Both the position numbers and the translations under genes were made by a program. The notes beneath the pieces are model-generated. The model made no database searches. It was not told the origin of the DNA and saw nothing but the letters and a program-made list of their open reading frames with translations. 33,021 bases of DNA from Dehalococcoidia bacterium SM23_28_2. Its GTDB lineage: Bacteria > Chloroflexota > Dehalococcoidia > SM23-28-2. The DNA lies in the NCBI GenBank assembly GCA_001303545.1, contig LJUA01000018.1, positions 1 through 33,021 on the forward strand. Reading direction: 5' to 3'. Positions 1 to 7,810 of this stretch are shown piece by piece (the stretch's first letter is position 1; each line of letters begins with the position of its first letter).

Positions 1-963
1 GCCATCCGCGAACGAGCTCGTCAGAAGACGGGCCGGGAAGACCTAATGGTGGCCGTCGGCGCTACCCACAACCATTCCGCTCCGGACATGACTGGCGCCT
101 ACGGTGGCGTGTCCAGACGCTACAAGTGGCTGATCCACGAGCGGGCTTCGGACGCCGTGGCGGAGGCAGTGGCCGACATGGCGGCGGCCCACATCGGCTT
201 CGCCACGACCCGGCTGGAGGGCATCGTCAGGAACAGGCGCGATCCGGAAGGGGGGCCGGTGGACGAGGAGGTGGCGGTGATGGTGGTCGAGGGGAAGAAT
301 GACGACGCGCTTGCTGTGCTGGTCAACTTCGCCTGCCACGCCGACGTCCTGGGCCGACGCAATACGCTTATCACTGCCGACTTTCCAGCCTATCTCCGTC
401 GCGATCTGGAGAGAGAACGCGGCGGAACGGCCATTTTCTTCAACGGCGCTGAGGGAGACATCCATCCCTGCCAGAGCATCGAGGACCCCGACGATGAGAA
501 GGGGCTGCGCACGTTCGAGGAGGCGGAGGCGGTGGGCTCAGCCATCGCTAAGGCTGCCCTGGATGCTCTGGGGAAGGCGAAACTGACCTCCGATGTGGCC
601 ATCGACCTGCGGGTTGCCTATCCGGAGGTGCCGATGGACAACCGAAGGCTGAGGATCGCCAGCCTGCTGCGGATAATCCCCCGCAAGCTGCGCAAGGGTC
701 GCGTCCGCTCGGAGATGTGGGCGGTGAACATCAACGATGCCCAGATCGTGACCCTGCCCGGCCAGTTCTTCTGCAAGCTGGGGCTGGAGCTAAAGGAGCA
801 GATGAAGGGGCGCTACAAGTTCCTGTTTGGGCTCACCGCCGACGATCTGGTGCACGTGCTGCCGCCGGACGAGTGGGACCCCAAGCGGAAGGCGGTGGAG
901 GAAGCGCTCTCCCTGGGCGTGAACACCTGGGCGGCCATCAAGGAGCAACTGCCGCCGCTTTAA
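1..963 (+). CDS. Neutral/alkaline ceramidase-like hydrolase (5' end outside window)
   Basis: The frame is open from base 1, so the N-terminus lies upstream and about 320 residues are visible. The motifs are those of the neutral/alkaline non-lysosomal ceramidase N-terminal domain: a Zn-ligand stretch ATHNHSAPD near visible residues 21-29, NFACHADVLG (the second metal-binding His region), ITADFPAYLRRDLE, and FFNGAEGDIHP, equivalent to the family NGAQGD motif. The family cleaves the amide bond of ceramides. Small bacterial members of unknown substrate are common, so ceramide itself is not proven here. It ends 54 bases before the next lipoprotein start, in the same direction, so co-transcription is possible. 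No stop or frame break is visible inside the fragment. Family assignment is fairly sure; substrate is not. Confidence 0.75.
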   Translation, partial: AIRERARQKTGREDLMVAVGATHNHSAPDMTGAYGGVSRRYKWLIHERASDAVAEAVADMAAAHIGFATTRLEGIVRNRRDPEGGPVDEEVAVMVVEGKNDDALAVLVNFACHADVLGRRNTLITADFPAYLRRDLERERGGTAIFFNGAEGDIHPCQSIEDPDDEKGLRTFEEAEAVGSAIAKAALDALGKAKLTSDVAIDLRVAYPEVPMDNRRLRIASLLRIIPRKLRKGRVRSEMWAVNINDAQIVTLPGQFFCKLGLELKEQMKGRYKFLFGLTADDLVHVLPPDEWDPKRKAVEEALSLGVNTWAAIKEQLPPL

Positions 964-1101
964 CGGCTGCCGATGGCCAGGCTTGGAGGCGAAAGCCTGA
1001 TTCGTGGGAGGTTTGCCATGCGGTTTCCATGGCACTATCTGCTGGCCGTCGCAGGGCTGCTCGCCGCTCTCCTGCTACTGGCGGCCTGCGGCGGCGAGGG
1101 G

Positions 1102-1175
1102 GAAGAGGAGGCCACTACTCCGACGCCTAGTCCCATCCGAAGAGGAGGCCACTACTCCGACGCCCAGTCCCATCC
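1102..1175 (+). repeat. 37-bp perfect-phase tandem duplication causing a frameshift
   Basis: Copy 1 is 1102-1138 and copy 2 is 1139-1175. They differ at one base (T at 1128, C at 1165). Both copies encode EEEATTPTPSPI, but in different frames because 37 is not a multiple of three. The duplication sits at the start of the Thr/Pro linker of the lipoprotein gene. Confidence 0.92.
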
Positions 1176-1369
1176 CTACGCCGACGGCGACGGCCACTCC
1201 CACGCCCAGCTCTATCCCATCGCCGACGACTGGGCAGGCCACGCCCACCGCGGCCCCAACCGGCGGGCGCGTGCCGATGTTCCGTGGCGACCCCGCTCGC
1301 AGCGGCGTGAACCCCGGTCCGGGGGTTGAGCGCTCGCCCACGCTGCTCTGGCGCTTCCAGACGGACGGC

Positions 1370-2300
1370 CTGGTCTTCTCCTCGCCGGCGGTGGTGGACG
1401 GTGTAGTCTACATCGGCAGCGACGACAAAAACGTCTACGCTCTGGACGCGGCTACGGGTGAGGAGCGCTGGCGCTTCGAGACGACCGGCTGGGTCGGCGG
1501 CTCGCCGGCGGTGGCGGAGGGCGCAGTCTACATCGGCAGCGCAGGCTTCCTTCGGGGTCTCTACAATGTCTATGGCCTGGATGCCGACACAGGAGAGCAG
1601 CGCTGGCGCTTCCACGCAGGCAACGAGATTTGGTCCTCGCCGGCGGTGGTGGACGGAGTGGTCTACATCGGCAGCGATGACAGCCACGTCTATGCCCTGG
1701 ACGGCGTCACAAGAGAAGAGATCTGGAGCTTCAAGGCGGACTATTGGTTTCGGTCCTCGCCGGCGGTGGTGGACGGAGTGGTCTACATCGGCAGCCTAGA
1801 CAGCCGCGTTTACGCCCTGGACGCGGCGACGGGGGAAGAGCGCTGGCGCTTCCAGACGGGCGACAGGGTTGGCTCCTCGCCGGCGGTGGTGGACGGTGTA
1901 GTCTACATCGGCAGCGACGACAGCCACGTCTATGCCCTGGAAGCGGCGACGGGAGAGGAGCGCTGGCGCTTCCAGACGAGTGGCGCCGTTGGCTCCTCGC
2001 CGGCGGTGACGGACGGTGTAGTCTACGTCGGCAGCGACGACAGCCACGTCTACGCCCTTGACGCGGCCACGGGAGAGGAGCGCTGGCGCTTCCAGACTGG
2101 CGACAGCGTCGGCTCCTCGCCAACGGTGGTCGATGGTGTAGTCTACATCGGCAGCCAAGACAGCTACGTTTACGCCCTGGACGCGGCGACGGGGGAAGAG
2201 CGCTGGCGCTTCCAGACGGGCGACAGGGTTCGCTCCTCGCCGGCGGTGGTCGATGGTGTAGTCTACATCGGCAGCTACGACGGCTACGTCTACGCCATCA
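1370..2300 (+). repeat. Eight ~120-bp repeats encoding propeller blades
   Basis: A near-identical stretch beginning CTCGCCGGCGGTGG recurs about every 120 bp from about 1380 to 2237. Blade 2 is five codons longer than the rest. The later blades are most alike at DNA level, which points to recent homogenisation or duplication and makes the array prone to unequal recombination. Confidence 0.85.
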
Positions 2301-2352
2301 CTGAGGAGTGATGGGCCCAAGGTGGGAGCCCGCGCGCTAGGTTCGTCGCTCG

Positions 2353-4080
2353 CTAGTATTCGGGGAACGTGACTCCTTCGAACCAGATAGCCACGGCGGT
2401 GGCTAAGTCGGGCGGTCCGAGGTTGGCCTGGCTGTCGACGATGACGTCGAGGAGGGCGGGCTTGCCCGAATCCACCGCTCGCTTCAGGGCGGGGGTGATC
2501 TCCTTGGGGTCCTCCACTCGCTCGCCGTACCAGCCGGCGGCCTCCGCCATTTTGTCGTAGCGCACGTCGGTGAAGTCCACGCCGATGTAGCGCTTGGCGA
2601 AGGAGCCATCCTGAGCGGCCTTGATCATGCCGAAGGCCCGGTCGTTGTTCACGATCATGACCAAGTTCGTCCCCAGGCGGGCGGCGGTCTCTAGCTCTTG
2701 GACGTTCATCATGAAGAAGCCGTCGCCGCAAATGGCATACACCGGACGGTCGGGGCAGATGAGCTTGGCAGCGATCGCCTTGGGAAGGCCGTCGCCGCCC
2801 TGGCCGGAGTCGCCGGCCCAAAGACAGGTGCCCGGCTCGTAGATGCGGGTCAGGTAGTTGGTCCAGACGGTCGTGTTGCCGCCGTCGGTGACGAATAGGG
2901 CATTTCGGGGGAAGAAAGTGCGGGCATCCTTCACCACGCGCAGGGGATGGATAGGGACCGCATCGGAGCTGCCCAGGTTCTCGAAGTTCTGTAACCAGGC
3001 GGCCTGAGTGGCTCGGTATTGGGTCAGTTGAGGGCTCTCCTCTCGCGGCTCAATTAGGGTGTCCAGAACGGCGTGGATGTCTCGCACAACCGCCTTGGCG
3101 TCGCCGAGGATGGCCAGATCGACCTGTCGATTCTCGCCCAGGCTCTCAGGGGCGGTATCGATCTGGATGATCGCCTGCTCGCTTGGCTTACCCCACATCG
3201 GCGACTTTCCCCAGAAGTCGAAACCCCCCAGGCGCGAGCCGATGACCAGCACTAGGTCGGCCTGGGAGCGGGCGAGGATGGATCCCAGTCCTGGAGGGAT
3301 GAGGTACAGAGGATGATCCTCGGGGATGGTGCCACGGGCAGTGACGCCGGTGGTCATGGGGCACCCCAGCAGTTCGGCCAGGGCGATGATCTCGTCGGAC
3401 GCGCCTGACCGCAGCGCCCCTCCGCCGGCGTGGATGACAGGGCTTCTGGCCTGGGCCAGCATCTCGGCCGCCTGCTTGATCAGTTGGGGGTCGCCGCTGG
3501 CGGCGACGGTGGCGCGATAACGAGCGGGCGGCAGGATCTCGATGTCTGCTTCTTCGCCCTCCTCGAAGAGGACGTCCACCGGCAGGTCGAGGTGAACGGG
3601 CCCCGGCCGACCGGTGGTCGCCTGGCGAAAGGCTTCCTGTACCATCTCTGGGATTCGCTTCCAGTGGGAAACGACAGCATTCCACTTGGTGATCGGCCTG
3701 AACAAACCGAGCTGGTCACATCCCTGAGTGGAGCCGTGGTCGGGGTAGGATTTCCAGGTCTGGTTCTGGGCGGTCAGCACCAGGATGGGTATGCTATTGA
3801 CATAGGCCTCGTAGACGCCGGGCACGAGGTCCACCGCTCCTGGGCCCACTGTGCCCACGCAGACGCCGACCTTTCCGGTGAGCCGCGAGTAGGTGTCGGC
3901 CATGTGGGCGGCTGCCTGCTCGTGGCGGGTCATGATGAACTCCAGCCCTTCTTCTCGGCCGAAGCGATGTATGGCATCCAGAAGGGTGGTTAGCTGACCG
4001 CCGGGGATGCCAAACACGAAGCGTGCGTCCTCCTGGATGAGACATTTGACCAGGACATCAGCTCCCAATATCTTGCTCAC
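2353..4080 (-). CDS. ThDP-dependent enzyme, acetolactate synthase-like large subunit family
   Basis: The product is 575 residues, the usual length for IlvB-type thiamine diphosphate enzymes. Seen in order: an N-terminal pyrimidine-binding domain with FGIPGGQL and the catalytic Glu in RHEQAAAHMADTY (E54); a central domain with HAGGGALRSG; and a C-terminal PP domain with GDG (452-454) and NN (478-479), the classical GDG-X24-NN metal/ThDP motif. The GTG start at 4080 is chosen because GGAAGGAGG lies just upstream (4086-4094). The longer frame would begin inside the likely -35 box. No small regulatory subunit (IlvN) is adjacent, so a biosynthetic acetolactate synthase is not certain; related decarboxylases and carboligases share these motifs. 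It has its own promoter downstream of the secreted-protein gene. Family sure, reaction uncertain. Confidence 0.85.
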   Translation of the reverse strand: MSKILGADVLVKCLIQEDARFVFGIPGGQLTTLLDAIHRFGREEGLEFIMTRHEQAAAHMADTYSRLTGKVGVCVGTVGPGAVDLVPGVYEAYVNSIPILVLTAQNQTWKSYPDHGSTQGCDQLGLFRPITKWNAVVSHWKRIPEMVQEAFRQATTGRPGPVHLDLPVDVLFEEGEEADIEILPPARYRATVAASGDPQLIKQAAEMLAQARSPVIHAGGGALRSGASDEIIALAELLGCPMTTGVTARGTIPEDHPLYLIPPGLGSILARSQADLVLVIGSRLGGFDFWGKSPMWGKPSEQAIIQIDTAPESLGENRQVDLAILGDAKAVVRDIHAVLDTLIEPREESPQLTQYRATQAAWLQNFENLGSSDAVPIHPLRVVKDARTFFPRNALFVTDGGNTTVWTNYLTRIYEPGTCLWAGDSGQGGDGLPKAIAAKLICPDRPVYAICGDGFFMMNVQELETAARLGTNLVMIVNNDRAFGMIKAAQDGSFAKRYIGVDFTDVRYDKMAEAAGWYGERVEDPKEITPALKRAVDSGKPALLDVIVDSQANLGPPDLATAVAIWFEGVTFPEY

Positions 4081-4105
4081 AGCGTCCTCCTTCCTGCCCT
4101 CCCAG

Positions 4106-4134
4106 ATGATCGATGACTGAGCCGGGCTTGTCAA
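4106..4134 (-). promoter_or_regulatory. Sigma70-type promoter for the ThDP enzyme
   Basis: On the minus strand a perfect TTGACA (4129-4134) is followed after 17 bases by GATCAT (4106-4111), which matches TATAAT at four of six positions. The predicted transcript starts about 20 bases before the GTG start at 4080 and includes its Shine-Dalgarno site. Confidence 0.5.
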
Positions 4135-4178
4135 ATAGCGGCAATGGGGTTCTAGTGACTCGTCATACGGCAGGGGCT

Positions 4179-6245
4179 TCAGGGGCTGAACGACCAGATG
4201 ACTCCGTAGGGTTGGGTGACGAGGACAAGGAGGGAGTCGAACTGCTCCAGTTGGGCGAGTTCGCTTGACCCCTGCCTGTCGGGGATGAACCGGAGCCAGG
4301 ACTGGTCGGGCTTTAGAAGGTAGATTATTGCAAACTGGTCATTGATGGCTTCCGTGGCCGATTCTATGTCCTGCGGAGGGCCGCCGTAGCAGACGCTGTT
4401 CCATCCCGACCCCAGGCTGACGCTCGTGAGGGCTGTGCTGGAGGTTTCTTGCTCCCAAATAGCGTCGCTGCCCATGAGGATGAACAGGGAGTCGTAGGGG
4501 CTGAGGGTTTTGAGGTTGCTGGCTTCCGGTCGGCCGGCGAACCACCTGTCGAACTGCTGATCGGGCCTGAAACGGTAGATGGCCACGGCGCTGTTCAGCA
4601 CGTTAGCCAGAGCCGTTTCGGTGGGCCGCTGTGGGCCCCTGTAGCACACAGCGTTCCAGTTGCGCACGAGCGGAACGGTGGTGGTGTTCACCGGCGGAGG
4701 CGGGCCTGGGTACAACTCGGGGCCGAAGCCGGCGAAGAGGGCATCGGCATCGCCTTGGTAGGCGTCGGAGGTGATGCCTGCGACCACGGCGATGGGCTCA
4801 TCGGAGGTGATCACCGCCGCTCCCTCGAAGTCGTCCGGTAGCAGGGCGTCGGTATGCTGGTCGAAGATCTTGGAGCTTGCCACAGTGTCGCTGAAGGACA
4901 GGGAGCCGCCCTCCAGTTCGTTGCTGTGGTAGGTGACCTGAATGTTGGCTGTATCGCCATCGGCGACCTGAACTTGGAACCAGGAGTTCCAGCCAGCAGC
5001 AGCGTTGAGAGGACCCTTCCAGCCCGAATTCTTATAGACCACCGGTAGCCAGACCTTGGTCGAGGCCGTCGACTGGGGGATGCCCGCGAAGGCCCCGAAG
5101 GAGGCCTTGCCGGGGACGGCGGAGGCCATCGTCTGGACAACCGCCAGCAACTGCTCACCAGTGATGGTGGCCGAGCCCACGAAGCCGTCGGGTAGGTCGG
5201 CCTCCAGGGCCTGGTCGATGACGGTGGAGGCCTGCACCACGTAGGTCTTGCGAAGGGAGCCATCGGGATCGGGAAGGCGTTCATCGCAGCAGTACGTGAC
5301 GCTCACTTCGGTCGTCTGGGTGGGGTCAGCAGTGCTGATGGAGAGCTTGGTGTTCCAGCCCGTGGTTTCACCGAAGTTCTTGAACACGAGAGGCACGAGG
5401 ACAGCGGTGGACAGGTCGCCTGTCCCCGAGGGATCCCAGCCCAGGCCCTTGTAAGAGGCGAGGCTGGGCTGCTGGCTGTTGAAGATATCGGCGCCGGCCG
5501 CCAACAGGGGAGCGGGGGTTGCCTCCTCGGCGTTGCTTACCGTCTCTACGATGAGGGAGCCCTCGAACTGCTCCGGGAGTTCCTCGGTCATGTTGGCCTG
5601 GTTGCGCAGGATGGTGCCTCCTGCCGGCAGGACTCGGCCGCCATTGGGGCACTGGGGGTCGGCCACAGCATCGACCGCCGGCTCGCTGAAGGCCACCGTG
5701 CCGTCGTGGCTGAGATAGGTCATCTGCACACAGGCGATGGTGGATGTGCTCACGTTCTGGATGGCGAAGCGTGTGTTCCACGCACCGTCGGGTCCAAAGC
5801 GGCTGTAGATGAGCGGTAGGTAGACACGGCTGGAGCCGACCGAGAGGCCGTTGTCGGCACCCAGGGAGAGGGCGGGTCTCTCTCCGATAGACTTGAGGAC
5901 GACGGTCTTTATCGGCTGATCAGCGGTGACCACGGCAGAGCCCGCGAAGCCGGAGGGCAGTTCGGGCTGCTGGGCTTGCTCGAAGAGGGTGGAGGCGCCG
6001 GGAGAGAGATCGTCCACGCTGTCCTGGGCGACGCGGAGGCCGTCAGGGTCGTAGTAGTCGACAATGACCGAAGCGGGGAACAGGCCGGCGTTCTGCACCC
6101 AGAAGGAGCTGTTCTCCACCCCCAGGGTGTAGGGCTGGCCTACAGGCTGGGCTCTAAGGCCACGGGGAGGATTAATGATGACCAGGATCGCCAACAGCGA
6201 GAGGAAAGCACCAAGGCCTAGCGCTATCCAGAGTCGTCCCCTCAT
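4179..6245 (-). CDS. Large secreted protein with internal Trp-Asn repeats, function unknown
   Basis: The product is 688 residues with an N-terminal hydrophobic segment (about 7-25) after MRGRLW, suggesting export or a signal anchor. No enzyme motif is recognised. Two kinds of internal repeat are visible. The first type recurs four times: a strand such as VYLPLIY or VLVPLVF, a WNT/WNS..F..Q region, a VTY strand, and a closing segment like LPxGFxGSAxIT with xPIxxVV (near 97-118, 224-240, 351-372, 469-490). The second type occurs twice at the C-terminus (about 529-592 and 615-676), each beginning WNxVCYxGP and containing a hydrophobic I-Y-x-x-x-PDQ strand and a YDSL or FDSL motif. This architecture suggests beta-rich surface domains. 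The gene has its own promoter and starts downstream of a terminator-like hairpin. An adhesive or envelope role is inference only. Confidence 0.8.
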   Translation of the reverse strand: MRGRLWIALGLGAFLSLLAILVIINPPRGLRAQPVGQPYTLGVENSSFWVQNAGLFPASVIVDYYDPDGLRVAQDSVDDLSPGASTLFEQAQQPELPSGFAGSAVVTADQPIKTVVLKSIGERPALSLGADNGLSVGSSRVYLPLIYSRFGPDGAWNTRFAIQNVSTSTIACVQMTYLSHDGTVAFSEPAVDAVADPQCPNGGRVLPAGGTILRNQANMTEELPEQFEGSLIVETVSNAEEATPAPLLAAGADIFNSQQPSLASYKGLGWDPSGTGDLSTAVLVPLVFKNFGETTGWNTKLSISTADPTQTTEVSVTYCCDERLPDPDGSLRKTYVVQASTVIDQALEADLPDGFVGSATITGEQLLAVVQTMASAVPGKASFGAFAGIPQSTASTKVWLPVVYKNSGWKGPLNAAAGWNSWFQVQVADGDTANIQVTYHSNELEGGSLSFSDTVASSKIFDQHTDALLPDDFEGAAVITSDEPIAVVAGITSDAYQGDADALFAGFGPELYPGPPPPVNTTTVPLVRNWNAVCYRGPQRPTETALANVLNSAVAIYRFRPDQQFDRWFAGRPEASNLKTLSPYDSLFILMGSDAIWEQETSSTALTSVSLGSGWNSVCYGGPPQDIESATEAINDQFAIIYLLKPDQSWLRFIPDRQGSSELAQLEQFDSLLVLVTQPYGVIWSFSP

Positions 6246-6285
6246 GGTCTACTGCATCTTCTTCCACAGCGAGACTTGATGCCTT

Positions 6286-6314
6286 ATCGTATCCTGGCTA
6301 CGTTGGCAAGTCAA
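6286..6314 (-). promoter_or_regulatory. Sigma70-type promoter for the secreted repeat protein
   Basis: On the minus strand TTGACT (6309-6314) and TACGAT (6286-6291) are separated by exactly 17 bases. A transcript would begin near 6278, about 33 bases before the ATG at 6245. Confidence 0.55.
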
Positions 6315-6320
6315 TTCTGC

Positions 6321-6372
6321 AAAAAAGGGGGAGGGGTGCTCCCAGCGGCCGGTAAGTCTGGAGAGCACCCCT
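6321..6372 (-). terminator. Intrinsic terminator-like hairpin
   Basis: Arms 6332-6341 and 6363-6372 (AGGGGTGCTC/GAGCACCCCT) pair perfectly over 10 bp. Read on the minus strand, the stem is followed by five C and then six T. The U tract is offset by the five C, which lowers confidence. It lies just upstream of the secreted-protein promoter, so it would end a transcript coming from the riboswitch side. Confidence 0.55.
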
Positions 6373-6605
6373 GCGGAAGGAACGGACATCGATGTGCATC
6401 AAGGGGGTGACTTGCGCACAGGCGGTGAGCGCTCGGTTAAGGACAACACGTCTGTAACCACAGACAGGTTGACTACTCGTTTCATCTCCTTCGTTCCTTA
6501 TTTGGCTGACCGAACCGTTGCTCGGTCGGTCCGCTCACTATCGCTGCCCGCTGTTGGCGGTTGCCGTTGGTCAGACTAGGATAAGCCTGGGTCGTGCATT
6601 CTGTT

Positions 6606-6628
6606 CATTCCTTCGAGACGAAGGAATG
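6606..6628. repeat. Perfect 10-bp inverted repeat with 3-base loop
   Basis: CATTCCTTCG (6606-6615) and CGAAGGAATG (6619-6628) flank AGA. There is no T tract on either side, so it is not a clear terminator. It may be an operator or an RNA stem within the gene-free region. Confidence 0.7.
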
Positions 6629-6651
6629 TAAGATGGCTCAGGGGATATGGA

Positions 6652-6691
6652 GAAAAGGGAGTCGCTGCCTCTTGGGCTGACGTCCCTTTTC
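6652..6691 (-). terminator. Hairpin with A/T-rich stem, possible weak terminator
   Basis: GAAAAGGGA (6652-6660) and TCCCTTTTC (6683-6691) form a 9-bp stem around a 22-base loop. On the minus strand the T-rich part is inside the 3' arm rather than after it, so termination is only a possibility. Confidence 0.35.
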
Positions 6692-6728
6692 GATCAGAAC
6701 CTGGTGCGACAGTGCTAGGCTATCACCT

Positions 6729-6928
6729 CCTCCCTGCTGCGCCGTGCAGGCCCGCGACGGTGGGGGTGCGGCAGTCCCTGAGCGGGTCGGCCGGGCACGG
6801 CAGTCCCTTGATGGGAGTGCCCCGATAAGGAGCCAGCAGGGAGGATGGAGACTACAAGAGGGAACGCCGGAACAGGTCCCCCCGGTCGTGCCGTGGCCGA
6901 GTAGACCCCTGGCCGGGTTCCGGCGTTC
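6729..6928 (-). other. Structured non-coding stretch with long-range inverted repeats
   Basis: Two long perfect inverted repeats lie directly downstream of the riboswitch on the minus strand: GAACGCCGGAAC (6862-6873) with its complement at 6917-6928, and CCTCCCTGCTG (6729-6739) with its complement at 6834-6844. Inside the second, CGGCAGTCCCT occurs twice (6769-6779, 6798-6808) and a smaller hairpin is possible (GGCAC 6794-6798 with GTGCC 6817-6821). One arm of the outer stem contains the GGAGG of an AGGAGGTGATAG sequence, which would be hidden when paired. No credible gene overlaps it. The remainder of 6246-7286 holds only the hairpins, promoter and riboswitch listed separately. Confidence 0.55.
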
Positions 6929-6964
6929 GCAGATGAGGCGTCGGTCACTTGTCCCAACCTCCTT

Positions 6965-7046
6965 CGGCGGCTCGGCAGCCGTAGCCTTTCGGCTTTAGGC
7001 CCGAAGCTTTGCGCCTCGCCCTTTCGGGCGGTTTGCCTTTATCGGG
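6965..7046 (-). promoter_or_regulatory. Cyclic di-GMP-I (GEMM) riboswitch aptamer, probable
   Basis: Read on the minus strand, the conserved blocks of the GEMM-I aptamer appear in the right order: AAAGGCAAACC, a 4-bp stem closed by a GAAA tetraloop (GCCC-GAAA-GGGC), GGCGCAAAGC, then GGGCCTAAA (tetraloop-receptor half), a second GAAA-capped stem (GCC-GAAA-GGC), and TACGGCTGCCGAG. The family senses c-di-GMP and switches transcription or translation of downstream genes. A GAAGGAGG sequence follows the aptamer at 6960-6967, but the frame it would serve looks non-coding. The nearest convincing gene on this strand starts 700 bases away and has its own promoter. Confidence 0.72.
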
Positions 7047-7071
7047 AGTGTGGGCACTCCGCTCGACGTTG

Positions 7072-7090
7072 CCTGGTTAACATAACCAGG
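7072..7090. repeat. Palindrome upstream of the riboswitch
   Basis: CCTGGTTA (7072-7079) and TAACCAGG (7083-7090) flank ACA. It lies just upstream of the aptamer on the minus strand, so it is a candidate operator for the riboswitch transcript. Confidence 0.5.
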
Positions 7091-7286
7091 GCTGCACAGA
7101 TAAGACATCGGAATCGCGCATCTGTTACAGGGAATGCGTGTTAGGTTGGTAGAAAATCGTAGCTTCGGTGGCAGGAGATATGAAGTGAGCGCTGTTTTGG
7201 TGGGGATGCGGGGGCGGGTGGCGCGCTTAGTTAGCGCAATCAGTGAACGATTGAGCTTGCTGGCAGCGCTTCGGGGAGCCGACGGG

Positions 7287-7769
7287 CTATTTCTTTTCCC
7301 AGATGAACTCGCAGATGGGGTCGCCCTTGGGGATCGCCTTGGTCAGGACCCACCTGTATTGTGGATTGATGACCTCGGCGATGCCGTCGCATATGGGCTG
7401 GAAGGCGTAGCAAACATCAACGGGGAGGTTCTGGAACGGGCAGGCGGTAACCTGTTTCACCACTCTCTCCGAACTGGCGTCGGTGGGCTTGCCCACAACC
7501 CGCAGCACCTGCTCCTCCATCAGGTGGGTGATGGCGGAGAGGGCCAGGGCATCCTTGCCGGTGATGCCCAGCTCAGGTGCCAGGGAGGCGATCTCTTTTC
7601 CGAGCTGCTTGAGGGAGGGGTAGACGATCTTCTGGGCCTCCTCTGGACCAAATCTGTCCACCATGGCCTGCATCAGCGCGGCGGCGGCCTGACCCAGAAG
7701 GACCACCGCCTGCTGGTGGGCCACCTCTGGAGGCAGCCGTGGGACCTGTACTTCGGTCATAGCCTTCAC
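7287..7769 (-). CDS. L-2-amino-thiazoline-4-carboxylic acid hydrolase-like protein
   Basis: The product is about 160 residues. The C-terminal half has the pattern of the ATC-hydrolase family: a CPFQNLPVDVCYAFQPICDGIAE stretch is represented here by ACPFQNLPV, a conserved Cys in the PICDG segment, and a closing KGDPICEFIWEKK, resembling the family GDxxCxF end. The N-terminal half is helical and rich in Ala, Leu and Gln. The family is named for hydrolysis of L-2-amino-thiazoline-4-carboxylate to N- or S-carbamoyl-cysteine, but most members are uncharacterised. Starts at GTG 7769 or ATG 7760 are both near a GGAAGGG site. It lies 41 bases downstream of the thioesterase gene, suggesting co-transcription. 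The family call is moderate and the substrate unknown. Confidence 0.6.
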   Translation of the reverse strand: MKAMTEVQVPRLPPEVAHQQAVVLLGQAAAALMQAMVDRFGPEEAQKIVYPSLKQLGKEIASLAPELGITGKDALALSAITHLMEEQVLRVVGKPTDASSERVVKQVTACPFQNLPVDVCYAFQPICDGIAEVINPQYRWVLTKAIPKGDPICEFIWEKK

Positions 7770-7810
7770 ATCCCTTCCGTGTTCTTCTGCGGCATCATTA
7801 TACCCCAGGT

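Larger units (their letters stand above)
1018..2311 (+). pseudogene. Lipoprotein with 8-bladed PQQ-type beta-propeller, leader and body in different frames
   Basis: The ATG at 1018 follows GGGAGG at a good distance and encodes a typical lipoprotein signal peptide ending in the lipobox LLAACGG. The frame then continues into a Thr/Pro linker but is diverted by a tandem 37-bp duplication (1102-1175) and stops at 1327-1329. The rest, a Thr/Pro-rich linker and eight propeller blades of about 40 residues, lies in the next frame and runs to 2311. Removing one 37-bp copy joins the leader and body into one protein of about 418 residues. The blades follow the pattern SSPAVVDGVVYIGS...YALDAATGEERWRF, as in BamB and quinoprotein propellers. 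The N-terminal LLWRFQT strand would close the last blade. No dehydrogenase-specific residues were recognised, so a scaffold or binding role is more likely than PQQ catalysis. A downstream in-frame start would give a leaderless cytoplasmic propeller. Confidence 0.8.

Noticed and set aside
6399-6485. A 28-codon minus-strand frame beginning MKRVVNLS
   Set aside because: The AAGGAG site touches the ATG with no spacer, and nothing supports expression.
6715-6957. An 80-residue minus-strand frame directly after the riboswitch
   Set aside because: It has a GGAGG nearby, but its composition (Gly, Pro, Arg, His) and the fact that its codons follow the long inverted repeats suggest structured RNA instead of protein. 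It is not excluded fully.
6704-7090. Group II intron, suggested by GTGCGAC at 6704
   Set aside because: No domain V sequence or intron-encoded protein could be found, and the blocks at 6965-7046 fit a GEMM aptamer on the other strand far better.
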